From the NCBI RefSeq assembly GCF_000278725.1, contig NZ_ALCA01000078.1:1-35622 (forward strand): a DNA stretch of 35,622 bases. Direction: 5' to 3'. Every line of letters starts with the position of its first letter. Within the stretch, counting starts at the first letter, position 1. The DNA is from Actinomyces sp. ICM47 (lineage in GTDB: Bacteria > Actinomycetota > Actinomycetes > Actinomycetales > Actinomycetaceae). A program made the translations under genes and the position numbers. Of this stretch, positions 1 through 8,031 are shown piece after piece. The notes below the pieces were generated by a model. That model saw only the letters and a list, made by a program, of their open reading frames with translations. It searched no databases and had not been told where the DNA came from.

Positions 1-173
1 GAGCCGTTATCGACGATGATCAGGCGGTCGCCCTGGCGCAGTTGGGGGGCGATCGAGCGGGCGGCCCGCAGGGTCAGGGGCGCGTTCTTCCAGTTAACGA
101 GGACGACGCGGGCGCTGCGCCGCGCGGCTCCGGTCTGTTCTCCCGCGCCGGGGGTGTTCGTCCCGGCGTTCAT
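1..173 (-). CDS. Glycosyltransferase family 2, N-terminal part (cut by window edge)
   Basis: The first 57 or so codons of a minus-strand gene whose remainder lies before position 1. After about 20 unstructured residues the protein reads RVVLVNWKNAPLTLRAARSI and then LIIVDNGS, the first beta strand and the V-D-N-G-S nucleotide-binding turn of GT-A fold family 2 enzymes of the rhamnosyltransferase/WcaA type. It would transfer a sugar from a nucleotide donor during polysaccharide assembly at the inner membrane face. Its ATG overlaps the TGA of the upstream GT4 gene in an ATGA, so the two are very likely cotranscribed and translationally coupled. Acceptor and sugar cannot be inferred. Confidence 0.8.
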   Translation of the reverse strand, partial: MNAGTNTPGAGEQTGAARRSARVVLVNWKNAPLTLRAARSIAPQLRQGDRLIIVDNG

Positions 174-1288
174 TGGGTGCCCGCCAGCGTCTCGTAGAGG
201 CGGGCGTGGGCGGCTGCTGAGGCTTCCCACGTGTAGTCGGTGGCGCGGGCGAGGCCGGCCGCGGCTAGGCGGTCGTGCTCGCTTCCGGCGGCGGCCTCCA
301 GGGCGTCGGCGAGGGCACGAGCGTCGGTGGCCGGTACAAGGAGACCCGCGTCGGTGCCCGTGATCTCCGCCATGCAGGTGTCGGCGCTGGTGACGACGGG
401 GGTGCCGTGCGCCATAGCCTCAAGGACGGGCAGCCCGAAGCCCTCCCAGATCGAGGGGAACGTGAAGACACGCGCTCCTGCATAGGCGCAGGCGAGGTCG
501 GTGTCATCGAGGCGTCCGAGGACGTGGGTGCGTTCGGCGGGCAGGTCCCCCCACTCGGGGTCTTCTCCCCACCCAGCGGGACCCACGAGGACCAGGTCGA
601 GATCCGTGGACGAGGCCATGGCGCGGTATGCGCGCAGCAGCGTCGGCAGGTTCTTGCGGGGTTCGCGAGTGCCGACCCACAGGATGTAGGGGCGGGTCAG
701 GCCGTGGCGGGCGCGGAAGCCCTCCACCTGGGAGTCGGTGACGGGCGTGTGGGTGAGGCCGTGCGGGATGACGGTGATGAGTCCCTCGTCGATGCCCGCC
801 TCGATGCAGTCGCGCGCGGTCGCCTCGGAGGGGACGATGACCGCGTCGGCACGGTGCCTGGTGATGTCGAGGGCACGGTTAAAGTAGGCGGCCCCGTGGG
901 AGGTGAAGTGGCTGGCATCGCGCAGGAACGCGACGTCGTGAACGGTGACCACCAGCGGCCGCGAGGTCGGGGGAATCGCCCAGGTGGTCGCGTGCACGAC
1001 CTGCGCTTCCCCGCCCGATCCGACGCCGAGCATCCGGTCCACGCGCGGCATGCTCAGGCGGTCCCACGCTGCGTACAGGAGGCGGCGCGGCAGCGCGGAG
1101 TTGAGCACAGGAATCGTCAGGCCTACCTCTTCCGGGGTGGGTTCGCCCGCGCCGTGTCGCGCGGCGATGCCGACGGCGCGTACCCCCTGCGCGGCCAGGC
1201 GAGAGGCCACTTCCACGATGTATCGTCCCGAGCCTCCGGGCACGGGCTGCCACATCTGCTCAACTACCATTCCGACGCGTACGCTCAT
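170..1288 (-). CDS. Glycosyltransferase family 4 (GT-B fold)
   Basis: A 372-residue GT4 enzyme. The N-terminus (MSVRVGMVVEQMWQPVPGGSGRYI) has the glycine-rich G-x-G-R-Y loop. Mid-protein comes LWVGTREPRKNL, the phosphate-binding motif that follows the domain linker. Near the C-terminus is WEGFGLPVLEAMAHGTPVV with the E-x7-E nucleotide-sugar motif. This start was chosen over an upstream in-frame one because residue 1 begins the first Rossmann strand and a TATCCT box lies exactly six bases upstream (leaderless pattern). A longer reading would run through the intergenic dyad into the divergent gene. It is related to the GT4 gene at 1380 that it faces, so the pair may have arisen by duplication. 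Mannosyl- or glucosyltransferase activity is possible; the substrate is unknown. Confidence 0.9.
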   Translation of the reverse strand: MSVRVGMVVEQMWQPVPGGSGRYIVEVASRLAAQGVRAVGIAARHGAGEPTPEEVGLTIPVLNSALPRRLLYAAWDRLSMPRVDRMLGVGSGGEAQVVHATTWAIPPTSRPLVVTVHDVAFLRDASHFTSHGAAYFNRALDITRHRADAVIVPSEATARDCIEAGIDEGLITVIPHGLTHTPVTDSQVEGFRARHGLTRPYILWVGTREPRKNLPTLLRAYRAMASSTDLDLVLVGPAGWGEDPEWGDLPAERTHVLGRLDDTDLACAYAGARVFTFPSIWEGFGLPVLEAMAHGTPVVTSADTCMAEITGTDAGLLVPATDARALADALEAAAGSEHDRLAAAGLARATDYTWEASAAAHARLYETLAGTQ

Positions 1289-1294
1289 GCTTCC

Positions 1295-1300
1295 AGGATA
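1295..1300 (-). promoter_or_regulatory. -10 box for a leaderless GT4 transcript
   Basis: On the minus strand TATCCT is followed by six bases (GGAAGC) and the ATG of the GT4 gene. No Shine-Dalgarno sequence has usable spacing. The geometry places the transcription start at or next to the A of the ATG. Confidence 0.55.
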
Positions 1301-1307
1301 GTTGAGA

Positions 1308-1345
1308 TGTATGTCAGCGTCTGCCCGGCCAGATACTGACATACA
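1308..1345. promoter_or_regulatory. 38-bp dyad between divergent glycosyltransferase genes
   Basis: Outer arms TGTATGTCAG (1308-1317) and CTGACATACA (1336-1345) are exact inverted copies. Inside them TCTG (1320-1323) and CAGA (1330-1333) also pair symmetrically around the CCCGGC centre. The right arm overlaps TACAAT (1342-1347), a good -10 box for the plus-strand GT4 gene starting at 1380. The left arm lies 20 bases upstream of the minus-strand gene. This is the shape of an operator for a dimeric or tetrameric regulator controlling both directions. The regulator is not identifiable here. Confidence 0.6.
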
Positions 1346-1379
1346 ATGGGAAAATCCTTCGCAACGACCGGAGACCATT

Positions 1380-2528
1380 ATGCCTTCCTCTCTCTCGTCC
1401 AAGCCCGTCCGCGTCCTCATGGACGCCACTGCGATCCCCGCGAACCTCGGCGGAGTGGGCCGCTACGTGGACGATCTGGTGCCCGAACTCGAGGCCCAGG
1501 GCGTTGAACTCACGATGGCGGTGCAAGAGCGCGACGCAGAGCACTTTGCCACGCGCCTGCCATCCGCTCGCATCATCCCGATTTCCCCTCGCTTCGAGTC
1601 ACGTCCGATGCGTTTCGCGTGGGAGCAGACGGGGTTGCCCTCGCTCATCCGCAAGGTTCGCCCCGACGTGCTCCACTCCCCTCACTACACGTGCCCGCAG
1701 TTCCCGGGCGTGCCCGTCGTCATCACCCTGCACGACGCAACGTTCTTCTCCCACCCGCAGGCACACTCGCGTACGAAGCAAAAGTTCTTCACGTTCGCGA
1801 TCCGCCGCGCGATCCGTCGGGCCGCTGCGCTCGTCGTGCCTTCCGAGGCGACGCGCGATGAGACGATCAAGTACGCGGGCGGTGACCCCTCGCAGTTCTA
1901 CGTCGCCTACCACGGCGTAGACCGATCAATCTTCCACCCCGTGGATGACGCTGAGCGTGCGCGTGTCAAGAAGTCCCTCGGCCTGGATGGCCAGGAGTAC
2001 ATCGGTTTCCTCGGCACTCTCGAGCCCCGCAAGAACGTCCCGAACCTGGTGCGCGGTTGGACGCAGGCGGTCTCGGACCTGCCCAATCCTCCCGCACTGG
2101 TTCTGGCCGGCGGCAAGGGCTGGGATGAGGACATTGACCCGGCCCTGGCGGCAGTCCCCTCGCACCTGACGGTTCTGCGTCCCGGCTACCTGCCCCTGGA
2201 GGACCTGCCCGGTTTCCTCTCCGGATGCCTCGTCCTGGCCTACCCCTCGATCGCGGAGGGCTTCGGTCTGCCCGTTCTCGAGGCCATGAGCTGTGGGGCT
2301 GCGACGCTCACGACGCGCCTGACGTCCCTGCCCGAGGTCGGCGGGGACGCGGTCGACTACTGCGACATCACTCCCGAGTCGATCGCCGACGCCCTCACCA
2401 CCCTGATGAACGATCCGCAGCGCCGCGCCCGGCTGGGGCAGGCCGCCATCGCTCGCTCCGAGGAGTTCACCTGGGAACGGGCAGCTGAAGTCCACGCGCA
2501 GGCATTCCGCGCCGCAGCCGGACTCTGA
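1380..2528 (+). CDS. Glycosyltransferase family 4 (GT-B fold)
   Basis: A 382-residue GT4 enzyme. Visible features in order: the N-terminal strand RVLMDATAIPANLGGVGRYVDDL with the glycine loop; the HDATFF segment; LVVPSEATRDE in the linker; IGFLGTLEPRKNVPNLVRG; and AEGFGLPVLEAMSCGAATLT with the E-x7-E donor-binding motif. Length is normal for the family. The ATG at 1380 is preceded by GGAG at reasonable spacing. An earlier in-frame start at 1302 would put the -10 box and dyad inside the coding region and is rejected. It is followed after 36 bases by the DUF2142 membrane protein, probably the same transcript. Likely role: adding a hexose to a lipid-linked surface polysaccharide; the sugar is unknown. 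Confidence 0.9.
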   Translation: MPSSLSSKPVRVLMDATAIPANLGGVGRYVDDLVPELEAQGVELTMAVQERDAEHFATRLPSARIIPISPRFESRPMRFAWEQTGLPSLIRKVRPDVLHSPHYTCPQFPGVPVVITLHDATFFSHPQAHSRTKQKFFTFAIRRAIRRAAALVVPSEATRDETIKYAGGDPSQFYVAYHGVDRSIFHPVDDAERARVKKSLGLDGQEYIGFLGTLEPRKNVPNLVRGWTQAVSDLPNPPALVLAGGKGWDEDIDPALAAVPSHLTVLRPGYLPLEDLPGFLSGCLVLAYPSIAEGFGLPVLEAMSCGAATLTTRLTSLPEVGGDAVDYCDITPESIADALTTLMNDPQRRARLGQAAIARSEEFTWERAAEVHAQAFRAAAGL

Positions 2529-2564
2529 TCCCCAACGTACCGCGACACACAAGGACTGCCTGCT

Positions 2565-4220
2565 ATGACCACTCACGACCATCCCAGCGACGAGGCGAAG
2601 CCCTTGAAGGACGAGTTCGCTACGGAGACGGATCTGCCTGAGGAAGCTGTGCGCTCCCTGGACACTGATCGCACTGAGGACAAGGACGCGGATCAGCCCG
2701 GCGAGGCACCGGCACCGCATTCAGCTTCCTTCCGCAACCGCTTTGGTTTGTCCACCCGCGCCTGGCGCGTGATCGGCGTTATCGGCCTCGTGCTGTCCGT
2801 GTGCGGCGTTGGCCTCGCGTGGGCCGTGTCGTCCCCGCTCGGGGCCTCCCCCGACGACGACTACCACCTGGGTTCCATCTGGTGTCCTCCCCCGCTGGCG
2901 GATTCCGGTTGTACGACCGGCTACACCGAACGTGGAACCTTCGGCCCGGTCGTTCCCGAGACCATCTCCGCCACCAGGGTCGCGTGCTACGCGTTCCACG
3001 GGAATGAATCTGCCGTCTGCTCGCTCAACAACTCGGACGAGCGCACGATGGTAACCGACCGTTGGGATGACGGCAACTACCCGTGGGGCTACTACCAATT
3101 CCACCACCACTTCATCGCTCACGACGCCGACCGGGCGGGTGTGACGATGCGTCTCATCAACGTCAGTATCGCCATTGTTCTCATCGGGGCGATCGGCGCA
3201 CTCATGCCGAGCGCGATGCGCCGCGGCTACGTGTTGGCGATTCTGGCGGCATGGACGCCGATGGGCATCTATTTCATTGCCTCCAACAACCCCTCTTCGT
3301 GGGCCTTCACAGGCGTGTTCGCCTTCGCGGCTGGTCTATGGTCGGCCACGCAGTCCTATGGGTGGCGGCGTTGGTCCCTGCTCGGTGCTGCCGCTCTGGG
3401 CGCTGTCCTGTCGTGTACCTCACGCGGCGACTCCGCCTTCTTCCTGTTCGTCATCACCGTCGCCCTCGCGTTCGCGGTGCGTTGGCGTCGCGAGCACTGG
3501 CCCGAGGCCACGCTTGCCATCGTTGCCTCGATCATCGGCATCATCGTCATGCGCTCAACGAACGTCGCGAGCACCCACCTGACGACGGCGCAGGGCGAGT
3601 CTCGCTCACTCATTGACCTGCTCGGTGACAACATGTCCTTCCTGCCGCAGTACCTCGCCGGTTTCTACGGCTACCGCTGGGGACCGGGATGGCTGGACGT
3701 GAACTACGACGGCTCTATCTCGACCGTTGGCCTCCTGATCGCGGGTGCCGTCTTTATCGCTGGTGCGCGCACCTGGTCGTGGCGCAAGCTGATGACACTG
3801 CTGACGCTGGTTGGCGCGATGGCTGGCGTCCCGACCCTGATCGGTATTCTCCAGGAGTTCAACAACGTGGCCACCTACCAGGCGCGCTACATGATGCCTC
3901 TGTGGATCGTGTTCCTGTTCTTCCTGCTGACGATGGATCGGCGCGAGCGCTTGGTCTCGCGTTCGCAAGCTGTCGTGCTCGGCGTGCTGGCGGCAGGGAC
4001 CCAGTTCTGGGCGTTGTTCCTCCTGCTGTTGCGCTACACCCACGGGTCCTCGGTCCTCCTGTTCAACCTGAGTCAGACGGCCGGGTGGTGGTGGCCGGGT
4101 GCCCCCATCGGCCCGAACACGGTCTGGGCGATTGGCACGGTTTCTTTCGCTGCGGCCATTGCTTTCGCGTTCCTCTTAACGCGTGAAGAACTCGACCAGA
4201 AGCCCGCTCTCGAGTCCTGA
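2565..4220 (+). CDS. DUF2142-type polytopic membrane protein
   Basis: A 551-residue integral membrane protein. Residues 1-65 are hydrophilic and acidic. A first transmembrane helix spans about 68-90. It is followed directly by PDDDYHLGS (about 96-104), which matches the P-D-x-x-x-H motif typical of DUF2142 proteins and resembles the first periplasmic loop of GT-C glycosyltransferases. About ten more hydrophobic segments follow. An AAGGA ribosome site precedes the ATG. DUF2142 genes are regularly found in polysaccharide loci, as here, so transfer of a lipid-linked sugar on the outer membrane face is a reasonable inference but unproven. The long acidic N-terminal tail is longer than most members carry. 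Confidence 0.8.
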   Translation: MTTHDHPSDEAKPLKDEFATETDLPEEAVRSLDTDRTEDKDADQPGEAPAPHSASFRNRFGLSTRAWRVIGVIGLVLSVCGVGLAWAVSSPLGASPDDDYHLGSIWCPPPLADSGCTTGYTERGTFGPVVPETISATRVACYAFHGNESAVCSLNNSDERTMVTDRWDDGNYPWGYYQFHHHFIAHDADRAGVTMRLINVSIAIVLIGAIGALMPSAMRRGYVLAILAAWTPMGIYFIASNNPSSWAFTGVFAFAAGLWSATQSYGWRRWSLLGAAALGAVLSCTSRGDSAFFLFVITVALAFAVRWRREHWPEATLAIVASIIGIIVMRSTNVASTHLTTAQGESRSLIDLLGDNMSFLPQYLAGFYGYRWGPGWLDVNYDGSISTVGLLIAGAVFIAGARTWSWRKLMTLLTLVGAMAGVPTLIGILQEFNNVATYQARYMMPLWIVFLFFLLTMDRRERLVSRSQAVVLGVLAAGTQFWALFLLLLRYTHGSSVLLFNLSQTAGWWWPGAPIGPNTVWAIGTVSFAAAIAFAFLLTREELDQKPALES

Positions 4221-4229
4221 TTCTCCTTC

Positions 4230-4269
4230 GTGCGCCCAGGTGCCTGCCCGGCAGGTTGCCTGGGCGCAC
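4230..4269 (+). terminator. Hairpin terminator after the DUF2142 gene
   Basis: GTGCGCCCAGG (4230-4240) pairs perfectly with CCTGGGCGCAC (4259-4269). The loop can form an inner CCTGCC/GGCAGG stem. It begins ten bases after the stop codon. There is no T-run, as is common in GC-rich actinobacteria. Confidence 0.7.
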
Positions 4270-4334
4270 GCGTATTCGGGTGACGAGGCCGTGGCGGGTT
4301 CGTCGGCTAGAGGCGGATTCAGGCGCTTCGATGC

Positions 4335-4450
4335 GCACGTGAACCCGCTATGAAGAGCGTGGGTCCTCTCTTCCGCACGTGAACCCGCTCATCGGAGCAT
4401 GGGCGGGGTCGCCCACGTGCGGAACAGAGGGTTTGCGTGCGGAACAGAGG
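4335..4450. repeat. Clustered direct and inverted intergenic repeats
   Basis: GCACGTGAACCCGCT occurs at 4335-4349 and 4375-4389. CGTGCGGAACAGAGG occurs at 4416-4430 and 4436-4450. The two families are themselves inverted relatives: 4365-4381 pairs with 4414-4430 over 17 positions with one mismatch, giving a long stem-loop. The cluster lies between convergent genes and could terminate transcription on both strands or be a genome-wide intergenic repeat. No coding potential is seen. Confidence 0.65.
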
Positions 4451-4485
4451 CCGCGCGGTAGATGATGATCGACCGAACGCGTTCC

Positions 4486-5478
4486 CTACAGGTCGACAGA
4501 GCGACCGGTGGCGGCCGAAGCGAGGATGGCCTCGACGACGCGCAGGTTGTCCAGGGCCTCGTCCATGGTGACGTGCTCGCTGCCCACGCCGAGAATCGCG
4601 TCGCGGAAGCGCTCGTGTTCGAGGGCGAGGGGCTCGCGCTTGGTGAGCGCATAGCGCACGACCTGGCCCTCGCTGACCCCGCGGAAGGCCGCGATGGCGT
4701 CCCACTGCAGGGGCGCGTGGCCGTTCTCGTAGAAGGTCAGGTCCCCCATGGCGGTGTCGGCGACGAGCGCGCCGCGCTCCCCCGTCACGATGGTCGTACG
4801 GTCCTTGTAGGGGGTCAGCCAGTTGACGAGGTGGTTGACGAGAATGCCGCCGGCAAGCACGCCCGAGGCAACCATCATGTCCTCGTGAGGCCTGCCCGAG
4901 CGCGCGGAAGTGCGCGCGTAGATGCTCTCGTAGGGGGCACCGGCCACCCACGCGGCCAGGTCCACGTCGTGCGTGGCTAGGTCCTTCACCACGCCGACGT
5001 CGCTGATGCGCGCGGGGAAGGGCGACTGGCGGCGCGTCGCGATCTGCTCGATGTCGCCGAGCTGGCCTTGAGCGATCCGCCGACGCATGTCGATGAGCGC
5101 CGGGTTGCAGCGCTCGACGTAGCCGACGGCACCCACGAGGCCCGCACGCGCGAAGGCGTCGCGGATGCGCCGGCCCGCCTCCACGCTCGTGGCGAGGGGC
5201 TTTTCGACGAGGGTGTGTACCCCGGCCTCGGCGAGCGCTAGAGCTGCGGCTTCGTGGTGGGCGGTGGGGGCAGCGATGATCGCCGCGTCGATGCCGGCCT
5301 CGATCAGTTCCTCGACGCCGCCGAGGACGGGCAGGTTGCCGGCGACGCCGAAGCGGTCGCCGCCCGGATCCGCGAGCGCGACGAGGTCTACCCCCCGCGT
5401 GGCGCGGGCGTTGCGCACGTGGTGTCGGCCCATCGAGCCAATGCCGAGGATTCCTAAGCGAATACTCACGTCAGGCAC
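4486..5478 (-). CDS. Gfo/Idh/MocA oxidoreductase, sugar-nucleotide 3-dehydrogenase type
   Basis: A 330-residue NAD(P)-dependent dehydrogenase. The N-terminal Rossmann fold starts with LGILGIGSMGRHHVRNARA (G-x-G-x-x-G-x-x-H). VEKPLATS gives the family E-K-P motif. RISDVGVVKDLATHDVDLAAW carries the D-V-G-V-x-x-D-L-x-x-H-D-x-D signature of the WbpB/WlbA/GnnA branch, which oxidises C3 of UDP-GlcNAc or UDP-GlcNAcA. The gene is followed upstream on the same strand by an aminotransferase and a hexapeptide acetyltransferase, the expected partners. The start is a GTG overlapping the aminotransferase end by 8 bases; a GTG at 5469 is an alternative. No UDP-GlcNAc 6-dehydrogenase is in the window, so the acidic (WbpB) and neutral (GnnA) versions cannot be told apart. 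Confidence 0.88.
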   Translation of the reverse strand: MPDVSIRLGILGIGSMGRHHVRNARATRGVDLVALADPGGDRFGVAGNLPVLGGVEELIEAGIDAAIIAAPTAHHEAAALALAEAGVHTLVEKPLATSVEAGRRIRDAFARAGLVGAVGYVERCNPALIDMRRRIAQGQLGDIEQIATRRQSPFPARISDVGVVKDLATHDVDLAAWVAGAPYESIYARTSARSGRPHEDMMVASGVLAGGILVNHLVNWLTPYKDRTTIVTGERGALVADTAMGDLTFYENGHAPLQWDAIAAFRGVSEGQVVRYALTKREPLALEHERFRDAILGVGSEHVTMDEALDNLRVVEAILASAATGRSVDL

Positions 5479-6568
5479 CCGCCTCCGCGAGCGCGTTGAC
5501 GCCGTGTGCGATGCGCTCCAGCTCGATGGGCGTCAGCGACGGGTAGATCGGCAGGGAGAGGACCTGGTCGGCTGCCTCGCGTGTGGCCGGAAGCTCCAGA
5601 CCGGGGGCGAAGCGGGCCAGGGAGGGCAGCTCGTGGTTCGGGATCGGGTAGTAGACGCCCGAGCCGACGCCGTACTCCTCACGCAGGGCGGCGGCGAAAC
5701 CATCGCGGTCTTCGGGCACGCGGATCGTGTACTGGTGGTAGACGTGCGTGGCACCGGGGGCGACGTGCGGGACGGTGACACCTCGCAGGTGAGCGTCCAG
5801 GAAGGCGGCGTTGTCCTGACGTTTGCGCGTCCACGCGCTGACCTTGGTGAGCTGCACCCGACCGATGGCCGCGTGGATGTCGGTCATGCGGTTGTTGAGG
5901 CCCACGATTTCGTTGGCGTAGCGCGTCTCCATGCCCTGGTTGCGCGCGAGCTTCACCCCGCGGATGACGCTGGGGTCGGTCGAGGTGACCATGCCGCCCT
6001 CGCCGCTGGTCATGTTCTTCGTCGGGTAGAAGGAGAAGGCCGCGAAGGTGCCGAAAGAGCCGACCGCGCGCCCGTGCAGGGTGGCACCGTGGGCCTGGGC
6101 GGCGTCTTCAAAGAGCATGAGTCCATGCGCGTCGGCAATCGCCTGAAGCGCCTCCATGGGCGCGGGGTGGCCGTAGAGGTGGACGGGCATGATGGCCCGT
6201 GTATGAGGCGTGATTGCGGCTTCGACAGCGGCCGGTGACAGTGTGAACGTGAGCGGGTCGATATCGGCGAACACGGGGGTCGCGCCTGTGATGGCGACCG
6301 AGTTCGCGGTGGCAGCGAAGGTGAAGGAGGGGACGATGACCTCGTCACCCGGCCCGATCCCGGCGGCGAGCAGGCCCAAGTGCAGGGCTGAGGTTCCCGA
6401 GTTGACCGCGACGGCGTGGGTTCCGGGCACGAGGGTGGCGGCAAACTCCTCCTCGAAGGCGGCGACCTGCGGCCCCTGGGCGATCATGCCCGTACGCATG
6501 ACGGCGGCGACCGCGTCGATTTCCTCCTCGCCGATGAGCGGGCGTGCGGGTGGAATGAAGGGCTGCAT
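5471..6568 (-). CDS. DegT/DnrJ/EryC1 family sugar-nucleotide aminotransferase
   Basis: A 365-residue PLP enzyme. The core shows NSGTSALHLGL (about 56-66) for phosphate binding, FEDAAQAHGA with the ring-nitrogen aspartate near 155, and FSFYPTKNMTSGEGGM with the Schiff-base lysine at about 184. It would transfer an amino group from glutamate to the 3-keto sugar nucleotide made by the neighbouring dehydrogenase (WbpE/WlbC/GnnB role). The ATG at 6568 is in a TGATG overlap with the end of the acetyltransferase gene, indicating translational coupling. The GTG one codon earlier is less likely. Full length and intact. Confidence 0.9.
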   Translation of the reverse strand: MQPFIPPARPLIGEEEIDAVAAVMRTGMIAQGPQVAAFEEEFAATLVPGTHAVAVNSGTSALHLGLLAAGIGPGDEVIVPSFTFAATANSVAITGATPVFADIDPLTFTLSPAAVEAAITPHTRAIMPVHLYGHPAPMEALQAIADAHGLMLFEDAAQAHGATLHGRAVGSFGTFAAFSFYPTKNMTSGEGGMVTSTDPSVIRGVKLARNQGMETRYANEIVGLNNRMTDIHAAIGRVQLTKVSAWTRKRQDNAAFLDAHLRGVTVPHVAPGATHVYHQYTIRVPEDRDGFAAALREEYGVGSGVYYPIPNHELPSLARFAPGLELPATREAADQVLSLPIYPSLTPIELERIAHGVNALAEAGA

Positions 6569-7242
6569 CACTGGTGGTCCTCATGGGTCTGGGCCTGTGT
6601 GTCGGCGGTGTTCGGGGACGAGGCCTGGGTTTCCTCCGGCGTCAGGGTGCCGTTTCGCTCGATGTAGCGGCGGCCCGAGGCCGGGCACACCCACGCGACT
6701 GTCCCGGCCTCGCGGTCGGGTGCAGCGTCGGGGTCGACGACCACGAGGGGTACCCCGGCCTCGCCGACCCATCCGACGCGGCGCGCGGGCACGCCGACGA
6801 CGAGGGCGTAGGGGGCGACGTCGCGGGTGACGACAGAGCCTGCTCCGATGCTTGCCCACGCGCCGATGCGCACGGGGGCCACGCATACGGCGCGCGCGCC
6901 GATGGCGGCACCGTGCTCGACGGTGACGCCGACGCGGTGCCAATCCGACGCGCGCTTCAGGGTTCCGTCGGGATTGATGGCGCGGGGGCAGTGGTCGTTC
7001 GTGAGGACGGCTGCGGGGCCGACGAAGACGCCGTCGGCCAGGGAGGCGGGTTCGTAGACGAGGGCGTAGTTCTGGATCTTGCAGCGCGCACCTACCCGAA
7101 CGCCTTCGCCAATGTAAGCCCCGCGTCCGATGATCGTCTCTTCGCCGATACGGGCGTTTTCGCGAACCTGGGCCAGGTGCCACACGCGGGCGCTGGGCGC
7201 AACCTGCGCGCTGGGTGCCACGTCGGCGCTGGGCTTGATCAC
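6568..7242 (-). CDS. Left-handed beta-helix sugar-nucleotide N-acetyltransferase (WbpD/WlbB-like)
   Basis: A 224-residue acyltransferase. Residues 1-160 are hexapeptide repeats of the [LIV]-G-x-x-x-x type (for example ARIGEETIIGRGAYIGEGVRVG and GAAIGARAVCVAPVRIGAWASIGAGSVV). VLTNDHCPRA holds the catalytic-region histidine of this family. The tail VCPASGRRYIE resembles the C-terminal segment of WbpD-type enzymes. It would acetylate the 3-amino group added by the aminotransferase, giving a 2,3-diacetamido sugar nucleotide. The GTG start at 7242 has AAGGGAGA at good spacing. The much longer open frame upstream overlaps the divergent GT2 gene and has no matching homology. It is the first gene of the three-gene sugar unit. 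Confidence 0.88.
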   Translation of the reverse strand: MIKPSADVAPSAQVAPSARVWHLAQVRENARIGEETIIGRGAYIGEGVRVGARCKIQNYALVYEPASLADGVFVGPAAVLTNDHCPRAINPDGTLKRASDWHRVGVTVEHGAAIGARAVCVAPVRIGAWASIGAGSVVTRDVAPYALVVGVPARRVGWVGEAGVPLVVVDPDAAPDREAGTVAWVCPASGRRYIERNGTLTPEETQASSPNTADTQAQTHEDHQ

Positions 7243-7332
7243 GGTATCTCCCTTGTGTTGTCCTATAGGCACGATCACGCACATCAGGTACGCCCCGTCG
7301 GATAGCAACACTATAGGCGCGTAGCCTGCCCT

Positions 7333-8031
7333 ATGTGCGACACTGGAGAAATGCAGCAGCGCTCCGACACGTGGGTCGTCATCCCCGCGTTTAACGAGGC
7401 GCCCGTCATCGGGGGCGTCATCGCGGGCGTGCGCGCTCTTTTTCCCCGAGTCCTCGTCGTGGACGATGCCTCCGGCGACGACACCGCCGCTCTCGCTCGC
7501 CGCGCCGGCGCCTACACGGCGGTCCACCCGCTGAACCTGGGACAGGGCGCTGCCCTGCAGACCGGCTTCGATGCGGCCCTCGCCCGCGGGGCCCGCTACG
7601 TGGTGACTTTTGATGCCGATGGCCAGCACGATCCCGCCGACGCCGCGGCGATGGTTGATCGCGCGCGCAGAGAGGACCTTGCCTTCGTCCTCGGGTCCCG
7701 TTTCCTCGACGGTGGAGGCACCCAAGTCGGCGCGCTCAAGCGCGCTCTGCTGCACGTCGGTGCGATGGCCGCTCACGCCCGCACCGGCATGGCGCTCACC
7801 GACACGCACAATGGCCTGCGCGTCATCCGTGCCGACGCCCTCGCCCACGTGCACCTGACCCAGGGACGCATGGCCCACGCCTCGCAGATCGTCTCCCAGC
7901 TGGCTGGCTGCGGCCTTCCAGGTGCCGAACATCCCGTGACGATCTCCTACACGGACTATTCGCGCGCGAAGGGCCAGCCGCTGCTGAATTCCGTCAACAT
8001 CGTCGTCGACCTTGTGTTGGGAGAACGATGA
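7333..8031 (+). CDS. Glycosyltransferase family 2 (polyprenyl-phosphate type)
   Basis: A 232-residue GT-A enzyme. WVVIPAFNEAPVIGGVI is the first strand, VLVVDDASGDDT the nucleotide-binding turn and VVTFDADGQHDP the D-x-D metal site. It resembles dolichol/undecaprenyl-phosphate mannosyl- or glucosyltransferases, although it has no membrane domain of its own. The next gene, overlapping by ATGA, is a small DUF2304 membrane protein, a pair seen repeatedly in actinobacterial polysaccharide loci. TAGCCT five bases before the ATG at 7333 suggests a leaderless start. An ATG at 7351 (GGAG only two bases away) would shorten it by six residues. Confidence 0.88.
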   Translation: MCDTGEMQQRSDTWVVIPAFNEAPVIGGVIAGVRALFPRVLVVDDASGDDTAALARRAGAYTAVHPLNLGQGAALQTGFDAALARGARYVVTFDADGQHDPADAAAMVDRARREDLAFVLGSRFLDGGGTQVGALKRALLHVGAMAAHARTGMALTDTHNGLRVIRADALAHVHLTQGRMAHASQIVSQLAGCGLPGAEHPVTISYTDYSRAKGQPLLNSVNIVVDLVLGER

